NCBI RefSeq assembly: GCF_024494385.1 | Contig: NZ_JAEVLT010000038.1 | Location: 1-41,852, forward strand | Length of the DNA stretch: 41,852 nt | Direction of reading: 5' to 3' | From: Bacillus sp. EB600 | GTDB taxonomy: Bacteria; Bacillota; Bacilli; Bacillales; Cytobacillaceae | Made by a program: the position numbers and the translations under genes | The notes under the pieces: generated by a model | Database searches by the model: none | What the model was told of the DNA's origin: nothing | The model's input: only the letters and a program-made list of their open reading frames with translations | Part shown: in pieces, positions 16,344 through 25,389 of the stretch | Position numbering within the stretch: position 1 is the stretch's first letter | Layout: every line of letters starts with the position of its first letter

Positions 16344-16962
16344 TTAATGTTGATGATAATCTTTTGTTTTTGCCTCTTGATAAGCCTCTTGAAATAAGGG
16401 TGGAATCTCATTTACACTATACTCTGTCTTATGTTGAGTGATTTCAGTAAGCATATCCATTAATCTTTGAATATCTCCTTTTGTTGCCGGAATTTTTTCT
16501 GGTTTAAGTGTTAGAGACAATCGTCCACTAGGCTCAAGTACTCCTAATACAACATCTTCTATACTAAAAACCTTTTCCATCCTAAGCCTCATTTCAACAT
16601 CTTCCACTGTTATATTTGCTTTTTTCAGTTCCTTCATGATTACTTTCCCATCTTTTTTAATCACTGAAGGTATTCCAAATACCAGTTTTCTTATTAACGG
16701 AGAATATAATTGAATTTTAGCTAGGAGCACTAAATCGATAGTAAGCAATGTTCCTCCGTAAACAGATTACCATTCTTTTTTAAAACCAAGTGGTTGAATT
16801 AATATTGTTCCGATAGCAATCATGAATATTACTTCAGGTACGGTCATTTGAGTAATTGAGCGTTTCCCTGCAACGCAGTAGGATAACACCAGAGGCTAAA
16901 ATTAACAATGCCTTTAATGGATATGGCAATGAAGGTAAATGAGACAAAAAGTTAGTTATCAC
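16344..16962 (-). pseudogene. DUF421 (YetF-type) membrane protein, broken
   Basis: The open C-terminal part (134 residues) reads IRKLVFGIPSVIKKDGKVIM and FSIEDVVLGVLEPSGRLSLT, the cytoplasmic domain of DUF421/YetF proteins. Upstream, in another frame and across a TAA that replaces a Gln codon at about 16771, lies the membrane part: RSITQMTVPEVIFMIAIGTI, and before a further frame change LPSLPYPLKALLILASGVIL from GTG 16962. YetF-type genes are often linked to spore germination and spoVA operons; this one is dead. Confidence 0.8.
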
Positions 16963-17296
16963 CCTCCTTACACCCCTTTATTTTTTTATCGGTAATAGTA
17001 TTTTCCAAAATTTCAATCTTATTTTTTATTTCACCTGGCAATTAACTCCATTCATGGCAGTTTGTTTTATTTAAAATAGTATTCACTTACTGATAATTAA
17101 CCTTTTCCTTTCTTCTGTTTTTCACGTTACCTGTTCACCTATCTTTTCTTTCAAAAACACAATTTATTTGGTTCTTAATGAATGAGGTTTTTATGAAAAA
17201 AATTGCTCAATACAATAACCTAAACAATATTTTTTTACTGACTACAATAAATATAGTATAACTAATATAATATTTGGATTTGGGGGGTATTAAAAA
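16963..17296. other. Intergenic ahead of the ClC gene
   Basis: No gene is seen. Very AT-rich sequence with TATAGTATAA at about 17250-17262 is a plausible promoter area for the ClC gene, but no clean minus-35 can be assigned. Confidence 0.35.
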
Positions 17297-18991
17297 TTGT
17301 CGTTTTTGGAACATCGGCTGAGTAAAAACTTTTCAGAGCAAACAACACTGCTTTTTTATGCAGCAGTTATTGGGCTTGGTGGTGGTTATGGGGCAGTTGG
17401 TTTTCGATGGTTAATCAATGAATTTACTTTTTTATTTTTTCAACATAACCAAACAGAACTTGCTTCTTTTCATGGAGTTAGAACGCTTTTTGTTCCAATT
17501 ATAGGTGGATTAATGGTAGGGTTGCTTGTACATTTTTTTGCAAGGGAAGCTAAGGGGCACGGAGTACCGGAAGTGATGTATGCTGTAACTGAAAATAAAG
17601 GCGTGATCCGCCCGCGCATTGTTGTTTTTAAAGCTCTTGCATCTGCTATTTGTATTGGTTCTGGAGGTTCGGTAGGGAGAGAAGGCCCAATTGTTCAGAT
17701 TGGAGCTGCATGGGGATCAACTTTTGGACGGATCCTGCACATAAGGGAGCATCATTTAAAAACTTTGGTCGCTTGTGGGGCAGCAGCAGGGATAGCAGCC
17801 ACATTTAATGCACCTATTGGTGGAGCACTTTTTGCTTTTGAAGTTGTTTTAGGAAATTTCGCTATGGCGAATGTTAGTGCAATTGTAATCTCATCTGTGT
17901 TATCTGCTGCAATCGGACGTGTTTATTTTGGGAATATGGCTTCCTTTCCTATTCCACATTACCAAGTATCAGGAATTCCCATTTTATTTTTATTTGCTGT
18001 CCTCGGAATCATTGGTGGTTTATACGGTGCCGCCTATAGCAGGGTGCTTCTTTTTTTCGAAAACTTATGGGATAAACTAAAGACCCTTCCTGAATGGCTC
18101 AAACCAGCAATTGGCGGTATCTTTGTTGGAGCAGTTGGATATTTTTTCCCACAAGTGCTTGGAGTGGGTTATCCTTCTGTGGAAAAAGCACTAATGGCTC
18201 ATATTGGTTTCAGTATGCTCCTTATTTTGCTGGTACTAAAATTGTTAATGACATCAATCACAATTGCTTCGGGTGGATCCGGGGGTGTCTTTGCACCAGG
18301 TTTGTATCAGGGTGCTATGCTTGGCGGTGCTGTTGGGATTATATTTAAAATGTTGTTTCCCCAAATGCAAATTAATGATGGTGTATTTGCAGCGGTAGGC
18401 ATGAGTACAGTATTTGCTGGATCCGCACACGCCCCGATTACGGCCATGATCATGTTATTTGAAATGACGGGAAATTACCAGCTTATTTTACCTTTAATGC
18501 TTGCAAGTGTTATTGCAACAACTGTATCTACAAAGTTAAATCGAGAAAGTATTTATACGATGAAATTAGCAAAAAGAGGATTTGATATTATTCGCAAACG
18601 TAGTGCAGACATTCTCTCGTCCTTTTTAGTTGAAGAAGCCATGCACCCAGAAAAGCTTTGTTTACGAGATACAATGACATTGGATGAAGCCTATAAAAAT
18701 TTTGAAAATAGTGAGGAATGGTTTGCTACCGTTCGTGATATGGAAGGAAATTTATTAGGGAGCGTTTCAAGAGCCCAGGTACTGGAGGAACTCCAACACA
18801 AACATGGAAGCTATACTATAACTGGTATTCTCCCTAAGAAAATCGGGCATGTATCTTCAAAAGCAACACTCAGTGAAGCAAGTAAGATTATGAATCAATT
18901 AGGTCTCCACTATCTACTGGTGGTTGATGATAACTTTAAACCTATAGGTGTTCTTGGGAGCTCGGATATTATTAAATGTTATAAAGAGTAA
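17297..18991 (+). CDS. ClC-family chloride transport protein with CBS domains
   Basis: The 564-residue protein has a ClC membrane core (about 1-430) with the chloride-filter motifs GHGVPEV (87-93), GREGP with gating Glu129, and GVFAP (330-334), followed by a CBS domain pair (about 450-560). CBS pairs bind adenine nucleotides and tune the pore. In the segment NAPIGGALFAFEVVLG, Val183 stands where ClC-ec1 has the proton Glu203, so channel-like conduction is possible rather than H+/Cl- exchange. It starts at TTG 17297 after a GGGGGG ribosome site. It is intact; a terminator follows at 19153. Confidence 0.92.
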   Translation: MSFLEHRLSKNFSEQTTLLFYAAVIGLGGGYGAVGFRWLINEFTFLFFQHNQTELASFHGVRTLFVPIIGGLMVGLLVHFFAREAKGHGVPEVMYAVTENKGVIRPRIVVFKALASAICIGSGGSVGREGPIVQIGAAWGSTFGRILHIREHHLKTLVACGAAAGIAATFNAPIGGALFAFEVVLGNFAMANVSAIVISSVLSAAIGRVYFGNMASFPIPHYQVSGIPILFLFAVLGIIGGLYGAAYSRVLLFFENLWDKLKTLPEWLKPAIGGIFVGAVGYFFPQVLGVGYPSVEKALMAHIGFSMLLILLVLKLLMTSITIASGGSGGVFAPGLYQGAMLGGAVGIIFKMLFPQMQINDGVFAAVGMSTVFAGSAHAPITAMIMLFEMTGNYQLILPLMLASVIATTVSTKLNRESIYTMKLAKRGFDIIRKRSADILSSFLVEEAMHPEKLCLRDTMTLDEAYKNFENSEEWFATVRDMEGNLLGSVSRAQVLEELQHKHGSYTITGILPKKIGHVSSKATLSEASKIMNQLGLHYLLVVDDNFKPIGVLGSSDIIKCYKE

Positions 18992-19152
18992 GAAATCCCC
19001 TAGAAATATTTCAAATGGTGCAATTAATTTTTATTTAAAAGCTAATTGACCTTGAATTTTTTAGGTTATTAATTTCTAAATAAGAACTTACCAAATAACT
19101 GTGCCATTTGTATTTTTCTATGGTAAAATTAATAAAAAAATTCTTATTGGGG

Positions 19153-19200
19153 GAGCCTGTCATAAAGGGATTATTATGTCCTTTATGGCAGGCTCTTTTT
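19153..19200 (+). terminator. Strong terminator or attenuator between the ClC and antiporter genes
   Basis: GAGCCTGTCATAAAGG pairs with CCTTTATGGCAGGCTC (one G-U) around an 11-nt loop, followed by TTTTT. It ends 55 bp before the antiporter start, so it could end clcA transcription or act as an attenuator for the antiporter; no riboswitch fold is recognised upstream. Confidence 0.85.
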
Positions 19201-19254
19201 ATTTTCCATAAAAAAAGAGCTTTTTAGGGAAAATATCAAAGAAAGGGGAACAAA

Positions 19255-20436
19255 GTGATGATTGAAATTTGGATTATTCTTCTGGCAATCGCTGTTGGAG
19301 TTGCTTTTATCGCTGAAAAAATAAATCAACCTTATCCGACTCTTCTTGTTATAGCGGGACTTATAATAGGCTTCTTCCATATTCCTGTATTAGAGGGAAT
19401 TAAACACCAAGTGACAAGTGATAAAGTCTTTCAAACCGTTATTATTATGATATTTTTATCAGCATTATTAGGTGAAGCTACTCTAAAACTGCCAATCAAT
19501 AGACTGAGAGAAAACAAAAGACCGATTTTATTGTTATCCCTTTTAGGAACGTTTTTGACTTTTTTATTCGTTTCAGCGCTTTCATTCTTTGCCTTGAAAC
19601 TACCTCTGCAAGAGTCGATTATATTTGGAGCAGTAATGTCAGCCACGGATCCTATCTCGGTTTTAACGATTTTTAAATCAATGAAATTGAATAAAAGACT
19701 TTCTATAATTGTGGAAGGAGAAAGTTTAGGAAACGATGGGGTAGCAGTTGTGTTATTTAAGATTGCCCTTATTACCACTGCCATTACCGGCTCTGGGATT
19801 TTTTCAGCATCTATAGAATTTTTTAAGGTTGTTTTGGGAGGAATCATTGTTGGAGTTTTATTTGGCTTTTTGGCTTCCCGTATTACTCGGCATATTGACC
19901 AACATTTAATTGAGATTGGCATATCCATTGTTCTGTTTTATGGAGCTTTTGAACTTGCTGAGCACTTCCATTTCTCAGGTGTAATATCAGTCGGTACGGC
20001 AGGTTTAATTTTTGGCAGTTACGGAAAGAAGATTGGAATGTCTGAACAAACGATGCGCGAAATGGATGCCTTTTGGGAAGCTATTGCCTTTCTTGCCAAT
20101 GCCCTAATATTTTTTATGGTTGGTTTAGAGGTCACTCGGATCAGTCTCGAAGGTAAATGGCCAGTTGTGATAGGAAGTATCATTGTTGTAGTCCTTTCAC
20201 GAATTGTTGCAGTTATTACAAGCTTAATCTTTGATAAAACGGTTCCGCAATCATGGAAAACTGTAATTGGCTGGGGAGGGCTCAAAGGATCACTATCAAT
20301 TGCACTTATTTTATCAATTTCATCCGATTTCTCCGGGAAGGACTTACTTTTAGCCATGACCTTTGCAAATGTTCTTTTTTCTTTGCTTATACAAGGAACA
20401 ACCATTAAACCCCTTGTTAAAAAGTTAAAGATTTAA
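19255..20436 (+). CDS. CPA1-family Na+(K+)/H+ antiporter
   Basis: This 393-residue membrane protein has about twelve helices, with the CPA1 signatures SATDPISVL (TDP at 131-133) and EGESLGNDG, where Asn160-Asp161 is the ion-binding pair. It would exchange cytoplasmic Na+ or K+ for protons, serving pH and salt homeostasis. It has no C-terminal regulatory domain, unlike longer NhaP types. The start is GTG 19255 or ATG 19258, with AAAGGGG seven to ten bases before. Confidence 0.92.
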   Translation: MMIEIWIILLAIAVGVAFIAEKINQPYPTLLVIAGLIIGFFHIPVLEGIKHQVTSDKVFQTVIIMIFLSALLGEATLKLPINRLRENKRPILLLSLLGTFLTFLFVSALSFFALKLPLQESIIFGAVMSATDPISVLTIFKSMKLNKRLSIIVEGESLGNDGVAVVLFKIALITTAITGSGIFSASIEFFKVVLGGIIVGVLFGFLASRITRHIDQHLIEIGISIVLFYGAFELAEHFHFSGVISVGTAGLIFGSYGKKIGMSEQTMREMDAFWEAIAFLANALIFFMVGLEVTRISLEGKWPVVIGSIIVVVLSRIVAVITSLIFDKTVPQSWKTVIGWGGLKGSLSIALILSISSDFSGKDLLLAMTFANVLFSLLIQGTTIKPLVKKLKI

Positions 20437-20575
20437 CTAAATGAACAAATCCAAGAGGCCTTTCACAGATACTATATTACACGAAAAATTTCCTTACCTT
20501 TGAATATAGGAAGAAGAGGTCAGGTGAAATCCCTCCTTTTCGGAAGGTGTATTTAAAGTCTGGATTACCCAAAAA

Positions 20576-20600
20576 GAAAAGCCTTATATAAAGGCTTTTC
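20576..20600. terminator. Terminator shared by convergent genes
   Basis: GAAAAGCCTT / AAGGCTTTTC is a perfect 10-bp stem with a 5-nt loop and T-rich arms on both strands. It lies between the rightward antiporter and the leftward YjcZ gene. Confidence 0.75.
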
Positions 20601-20621
20601 TCACTTAAAAGTGTAATTAGG

Positions 20622-20732
20622 TTAATACCAGCAAGCTGCTCCAACAATGATTAAAAGAATAAACAATACGACGATTAAAACAAAACCACCGCCGTAACCG
20701 TAGCCACCGTAGCCGTAGCCACCGTAGCACAT
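20622..20732 (-). CDS. yjcZ: YjcZ-family sporulation peptide, 36 aa
   Basis: The peptide has a Gly/Tyr-rich head (MCYGGYGYGGYGYGGG) and a single membrane segment (FVLIVVLFILLIIVGAACWY). This is the YjcZ/YtzI-type family of tiny sporulation proteins in Bacillus. GAAAGGAGGGG precedes ATG 20732. It lies 41 bp behind a second member and probably shares its promoter; a third, truncated copy is at 30456. Confidence 0.85.
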   Translation of the reverse strand: MCYGGYGYGGYGYGGGFVLIVVLFILLIIVGAACWY

Positions 20733-20772
20733 ATTAAATCCCCTCCTTTCACAAACGAAGGATGAGTTTTAA

Positions 20773-20913
20773 TTAATACCACCCGCCGAAGCCACCAAAA
20801 CCTCCGTAGCCGCCGAAGCCTCCACCGACATAAGATGCTCCTACAATGATAAGTAGGATAAATAATACAACGATGAGGGCAAAACCTGCACCGTAACCTG
20901 CACCATCAGCCAT
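20773..20913 (-). CDS. YjcZ-like sporulation protein with Gly-rich tail, 46 aa
   Basis: The membrane segment FALIVVLFILLIIVGASYV is almost that of the neighbouring YjcZ peptide, but here the Gly/Phe/Tyr repeat (GGFGGYGGFGGFGGWY) follows the helix rather than preceding it. ATG 20913 has AAAGGGGGG six bases ahead; the longer frame from 20985 lacks such a site. Tandem YjcZ genes are usual in Bacillus. Confidence 0.8.
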   Translation of the reverse strand: MADGAGYGAGFALIVVLFILLIIVGASYVGGGFGGYGGFGGFGGWY

Positions 20914-21180
20914 GCCAAACCCCCCTTTCTCATTGTTATTACAAGCTATGTAAAAACAAGAAGGATGCAAGGGCGTTTTATACACTTTTGATTTTATAAA
21001 TTAAATTTCCGCTTACTAAATCTATTAAATTAATGTTTAACCTATCGTTCAATTTTGTTACTAGAAAAACCCTCAATTTTAACACGATCATAAAAGATAT
21101 AAGGGATCTTCTCTGAAATCGATCTCTATAATGAGGAGTGCACCGTTCCAGCATTTCTGTTTTGTACATAATTTGAAATT

Positions 21181-21351
21181 ATGTTTGGTAAGATGACTCT
21201 TTACATTCCAAATAGTGCTTATGGAGATAGTTTCGCTCCAACCATTGATGTTTATAATTCTTATACGTTGGAGCACTTTGGAAAAAAAGACTCTAATAAT
21301 GTGGATGTTTGTAAAACATCAATCTATCCAATCCTCTATTTTTATATATAA
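21181..21351 (+). other. Doubtful 56-aa open frame in a structured intergenic stretch
   Basis: A frame from ATG 21181 reads MFGKMTLYIPNSAYGDSFAP and ends at TAA 21351. No ribosome site precedes it, and the same DNA has inverted repeats (CTCCAAC at about 21231 with GTTGGAG at about 21268). It may be a gene fragment or chance. The rest of 20914-21401 shows nothing recognisable. Confidence 0.2.
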
Positions 21352-21401
21352 TTCATTTCGTAACTAATTAAAATTTTGATAAGTTAAAAGGGGTTAAGTT
21401 T

Positions 21402-21898
21402 ATGATCAACGTTTTATTTGTATGTCTGGGTAATATTTGCCGTTCACCGATGGCTGAAGCTTTATTTCGCCACTTAGTCAAAAAGGAAAATTTGATTACC
21501 AAAATTGCAGTTGATTCAGCTGCAACTAGTCCCTGGCAAATTGGCTTCCCTCCGCACGAAGGAACACTTAATATTCTATGGAAACACAAAGTTCCTTCTG
21601 ACGGGCTGATTGGACGCCACCTAAACAAAGAAGACTTTTGGAAGTTCGACTATATTATCGGAATGGACCATAGCAACATAAAAATATATACAGTATAACG
21701 GGTAGACCAAATCATCTCAAGATTATTAGTTTACTCGATCTGACCAAATACAAAAAAGATGTCCCTGACCCATTTTTCACAGGTGATTTTGAAGAAACGT
21801 ATCGTCTTGTTTCAGCTGGCTGCCATGCATTACTCAATAAAATTCGGCACAAACAAAACTTTGATCCTGCTAGATTCACCTTCCTCTTAAGTAAATAA
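21402..21898 (+). pseudogene. Low-molecular-weight protein tyrosine phosphatase, frameshifted
   Basis: The first 98 residues carry the P-loop VCLGNICRSPMAEALF (catalytic Cys8 and Arg14). A frame change at about 21692 truncates it; the second frame reads TGRPNHLKIISLLDLTKYKK and VPDPFFTGDFEETYRLVSAG, with the general-acid Asp, through TAA 21898. The joined length (about 165 aa) is normal for this family, which resembles YfkJ of B. subtilis. A single-base change accounts for the break, so a sequencing error is possible. ATG 21402 has a moderate AAAAGG site upstream. Confidence 0.85.
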
Positions 21899-22354
21899 CA
21901 ACCTAATGCATGATTTTCTGTTGGAAGTCATGCATTAGTTAACAAAATGGTTCAAATAAGCAACATTGTAAAAAGGACTTAAGTGGACACAAATCCTTGC
22001 TTGTAATGGAATAGCGCCCGATTGCTGAACTAATCTGGACCTCCGCAGCATCCCCATCTTTATCTCTTGCCACAACTGCTTTAATAAGAAATATTACATA
22101 ATAAACCACATTGGGAAGTAAAAAAACGCCCTTTTATAAAATACCCCTCCCTAAATGGCGGGGGTGAAAGAAGCTAATATCCAAATGGTGATGGACAGCA
22201 AGGATTAACTGGAAATCCACACATTGTATGTGTTACAACATTCATTTACACATGATTCTGTGTTTTTTTACCTTTGAATAAGTACCATCAATTAACATTT
22301 TTTCCTAGATGTTTTCTCCATCGAATTGAGCATACTTACTTATGAGGTGAAGTT
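21899..22354. other. Gene-poor stretch with a long hairpin
   Basis: CTAATGCATGA at about 21903 pairs with TCATGCATTAG at about 21928, just behind the phosphatase; it lacks a following T run. A reverse-strand 23-codon frame ending CGFPVNPCCPSPFGY (about 22182-22253) looks like the tail of a Cys-containing spore peptide but has no ribosome site. Nothing else is recognised. Confidence 0.35.
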
Positions 22355-22843
22355 ATGAAACACACATTAGAGAAAAACATATTAAGGGTTTTATTAATTT
22401 TTGGAATAATTTCATTCATAAATTTGATGAGAAAACCACCCGCAAAAGATTGGTTACTTATCTTTCTATTTAAAGGATTTATATCTACACTTTTAGATAA
22501 TATAATTGTGAAAAAGGGATACATCAAATATCCAATAAATTTATTTAAATCCTTTGATATTAGCTTTATTTTTGATTATTTACTTTATCCTATAAACTGT
22601 GTTTACTATAACCAAGTTACTAAGAAATCCAATATTTTAGGTATAATTGTTAAATCATTCTATTTTACTATTCCAATGGCTGTAACAGAGTATTTCTTAG
22701 AGAAGAAAACGTCTTTAATTAAATTTAAAAACGGATGGAATTCCTTTACTAGCTTCTGGACTTCAAGTATAACTTTACTTATGTCTCGGGCTTTTATCGC
22801 TATAGTCCGAAAAGCAAATAACATTCCTGTTTCAAAAAATTAA
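22355..22843 (+). CDS. CBO0543-family membrane protein
   Basis: This 162-residue protein has about five hydrophobic segments and the characteristic RKPPAKDWLLIFLFKGFIST region, DNIIVKKGYIKYP loop and a Trp-rich C-terminal GWNSFTSFWTSS. These match the CBO0543-type membrane family seen in Bacillus and Clostridium, of unknown function. GAGGTGA precedes ATG 22355 at good spacing. It appears intact. Confidence 0.65.
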   Translation: MKHTLEKNILRVLLIFGIISFINLMRKPPAKDWLLIFLFKGFISTLLDNIIVKKGYIKYPINLFKSFDISFIFDYLLYPINCVYYNQVTKKSNILGIIVKSFYFTIPMAVTEYFLEKKTSLIKFKNGWNSFTSFWTSSITLLMSRAFIAIVRKANNIPVSKN

Positions 22844-22940
22844 TTTTCTTTGGGTACAGGATTTTTTCATGAAAAAAGCCATTAAATTGATACAATGAAT
22901 TTATATTTATTAAAAAGGGTTCATACCTTATTTCATTAAC

Positions 22941-23034
22941 CTGCCCCTTTCGTATTATAAGTTTAGCCAGAATGCTAAATATTTCTGGTTGACCTTATTT
23001 ATTTTGGTCTTATTATATCAGTAGCCAGGGTAGA
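22941..23034 (+). repeat. Orphan copy of the IS110 left end
   Basis: This is almost identical, inverted, to 12838-12930 (for example TTAGCCAGAATGCTAAATAT and the following 55 bases, one mismatch seen). No transposase follows. It is an internal-deletion relic or a trimmed end of the same IS110 type. Confidence 0.8.
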
Positions 23035-23875
23035 TCTCGACTGAAACGTATAACGGCTATCTTTCCACTTCGCCGTAAAGATCTTCTCTTTTTTTCTCTT
23101 CTTCCTTAAAAAACAAACTTTTTATTAGGAAAAATTTAGAAATATAAAAGTATTTAGGGAAGCCTATTACTCATTTATATCTAATCCAGATAAATTTAAA
23201 GAAAGTTTATCTAATACTAAAAATACACAACCAAAAACGGCTCTGTAATCGATAAAGTCCCCTTTAGCAATTTGATGAAGAGCACGAAACCAAAAATTTA
23301 TTCGCCCTAACAATATTCAAATAGAAAAAGTTACTGACGAAATCTTCGAAGTTTTCCCTGAAGAAAATACGAATAGTAAATTTCATTTCAAATCCTCCTT
23401 CTACTTAATGATTTGCCAAATCTTCCTTACTCAATCTTTTTTTGAATAACTTGTGTATCAATACCTACCATGGTTGGATATTTTTGAATTTGCTCTTCAT
23501 AGCATGATTGAAAGTCTTCGCGACGAAAGTTTTTATGGTAGCCCTATTTTTATTAGGTTTTATGATCATAGTAGCCAAGGTGGAACGTCTCTGCCAATGG
23601 GGACTTGATTCCGTCTACAAAACTGTTCGCCCTCTACAAAATAACTCACTTTCCCCATTAAAGGAAGTTAGCTTTAGATATTCACCTCAATATTTTTGAA
23701 TCATTATATTACCAACATCAGTTTGGTCGGATATATGAAATGTTGTTCCTTTTCGAAAGGTTCAACCCATACAATGAAACTCTGAGTGTATTTAGAAAGA
23801 ATTACTGATTCATGAATAATCAAGAATTTTTTTGAAAAAATAAAAAAAGAAATTGAGTCTTTAGGGGGTATAACA
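23035..23875. other. Gene-poor region with short coding relics
   Basis: Short relics only: a forward frame reading KFIRPNNIQIEKVTDEIFEV (about 23296-23450) and a reverse frame ending EQIQKYPTMVGIDTQVIQKK (about 23427-23495), neither with a start and neither recognised. A forward 63-codon frame at 23508 lacks a ribosome site. Confidence 0.3.
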
Positions 23876-24835
23876 ATGAACGTAAATGAATTAGGTTTCC
23901 TTTGGTACTTACAATCAAGTTCAAACATGATGAATTTTTTTTTAAAATATCTTAGTGAAACTTCTGAGGATACCGATTTAAGGAATATTTTAAATGAAAT
24001 ATATGAAATCTCTACATATCAAGAACAAGAGGCTACTCAATTATTGTCTGAGGAAGGTTATAAAGATACACCGTTCTTCAGGGAAGATGATATATATAGT
24101 TCAACAACAAAGCTATTTTCAGACCAATTAATTATAGAGATCTTAAAGCATATAACGAGTAATGGATTGCGAGCGCTTGCTGTTCAATATGTTGAATTAA
24201 CAGATTATAAAGTAAAAAATTTTTATAAAAAACTACTTATTGATGTAATTCAATTAGATTTATCTTTATTAAAATTGCTTAATGATAAAGATTTATTACA
24301 AAATAATTCGTTCTCTTATAAAAAAGCAGATGAAAGGGATAGGAAACTATTCAAAGTTGCATCACCTCAGCAACGACCACTTAATGCGGTAGAATTGGCA
24401 AATATGTTCGGTGCCCTTCAATGTAACAATGTTGGAATTGCTCTTTGTACCGGTTTTTCTGAAGTCGTAGAGGATATGGACACAAAGAAATTTATACTAG
24501 AAGGGAAAAAGTTAGCATTTTATCAATCAGCCTCTTTATCCGATATCTATAGAGAAAATGGAATTCCAACTACAACTGGACTAGAGGCTCACGTTAATAA
24601 AGTAAAGGAATCACCTTTTTCAGATAAATTAATGGCAAACTTAATAATGTTCCTTAATCCAGTAAGTATAACCAATCTACAAAATGCAGTGGTATCCAGT
24701 TATAAAAAGGATCATATAGATTCTTTAAAGGAACTAATCAAGATGATTGAAAACTACTCAGAGAAAGGGCTGAAGTTATTAATAAGGAAAAATTGGTTTA
24801 ATGAACCACCTGTGTCTAATTGGTCACATAAATAG
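23876..24835 (+). CDS. DUF3231 family protein (second paralogue)
   Basis: This 319-residue helical protein has the family marks RPLNAVELANMFGALQCNNV, SPFSDKLMANLIMFLNP and a C-terminal NWFNEPPVSN. GGGGG sits seven bases ahead of ATG 23876. It is diverged from the copy at 5689, so this is an old paralogue rather than a recent duplication. It is AT-rich and intact; its role is unknown. Confidence 0.85.
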   Translation: MNVNELGFLWYLQSSSNMMNFFLKYLSETSEDTDLRNILNEIYEISTYQEQEATQLLSEEGYKDTPFFREDDIYSSTTKLFSDQLIIEILKHITSNGLRALAVQYVELTDYKVKNFYKKLLIDVIQLDLSLLKLLNDKDLLQNNSFSYKKADERDRKLFKVASPQQRPLNAVELANMFGALQCNNVGIALCTGFSEVVEDMDTKKFILEGKKLAFYQSASLSDIYRENGIPTTTGLEAHVNKVKESPFSDKLMANLIMFLNPVSITNLQNAVVSSYKKDHIDSLKELIKMIENYSEKGLKLLIRKNWFNEPPVSNWSHK

Positions 24836-25002
24836 AAACGATGGCAGGTGCTAATCAAGAAATAGAAACTTCTCGGCACATAGACCAGTTACACGAATTC
24901 CATAAGCGACACCCACAGCGTCATGCCCCCCAAGTGAGCAGACGTACAGCCAAGATTTCACAGATGGATTTTTCGGAAAAGTTTAAAAATCGACAAATTA
25001 AT

Positions 25003-25260
25003 ATAAAATACCCATCTCCATGATAATGTGTCTGTAATCCATCCGCCGAGTGCTGGACCGATGATGCTGGATAAGCCAAACACCGACATCATAACGCCCA
25101 TCCATTTTCCCCGTTCTTGAGGTGTAAAAATGTCACCCACTGTGGCACGCGGTATACTCATCATGGCACCGGCACCAATCCCCTGAAAAGCACGCGCCCA
25201 TATTAGTTCCGTCATCGTATGCCTGCCCCGATACTGCAGAGCCGATCCCAAACATGATAA
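25003..25260 (-). pseudogene. MFS drug-efflux transporter fragment (DHA2-like)
   Basis: The frame reads LIWARAFQGIGAGAMMSIPR, FTPQERGKWMGVMMSVFGLS and GPALGGWITDTLSWRWVFYI: helices 3-5 of a 14-helix (DHA2) MFS exporter, including motif C-like GPALGG. Both ends stop without start or remaining helices, so only about 85 of some 480 residues survive. Confidence 0.8.
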
Positions 25261-25389
25261 GACCAAATAAATAGAATCATATTTGATAAACAATGGGATT
25301 ACCTTCGCAATCCCACTGTTTAAATCACATTGAGGAAGAGTCATGTCATCTAATTTTCTGCCTCCTTACCTTTATTTGATAACATCGAT

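Noticed and set aside
18992..19254. A Na+ riboswitch upstream of the antiporter
   Set aside because: Only a simple long terminator hairpin is visible; the remaining AT-rich sequence shows no conserved riboswitch core.
19431..20405. Reverse-strand frames within the antiporter
   Set aside because: They mirror the codon pattern of the real forward gene and carry no start signals.
23508..23699. 63-codon frame with a hydrophobic segment
   Set aside because: No ribosome site; the competing frames look equally likely, so it was left as a relic region.
24841..25023. 60-codon forward frame after DUF3231
   Set aside because: No ribosome site, no recognisable family, and it runs into the antisense of the MFS fragment.
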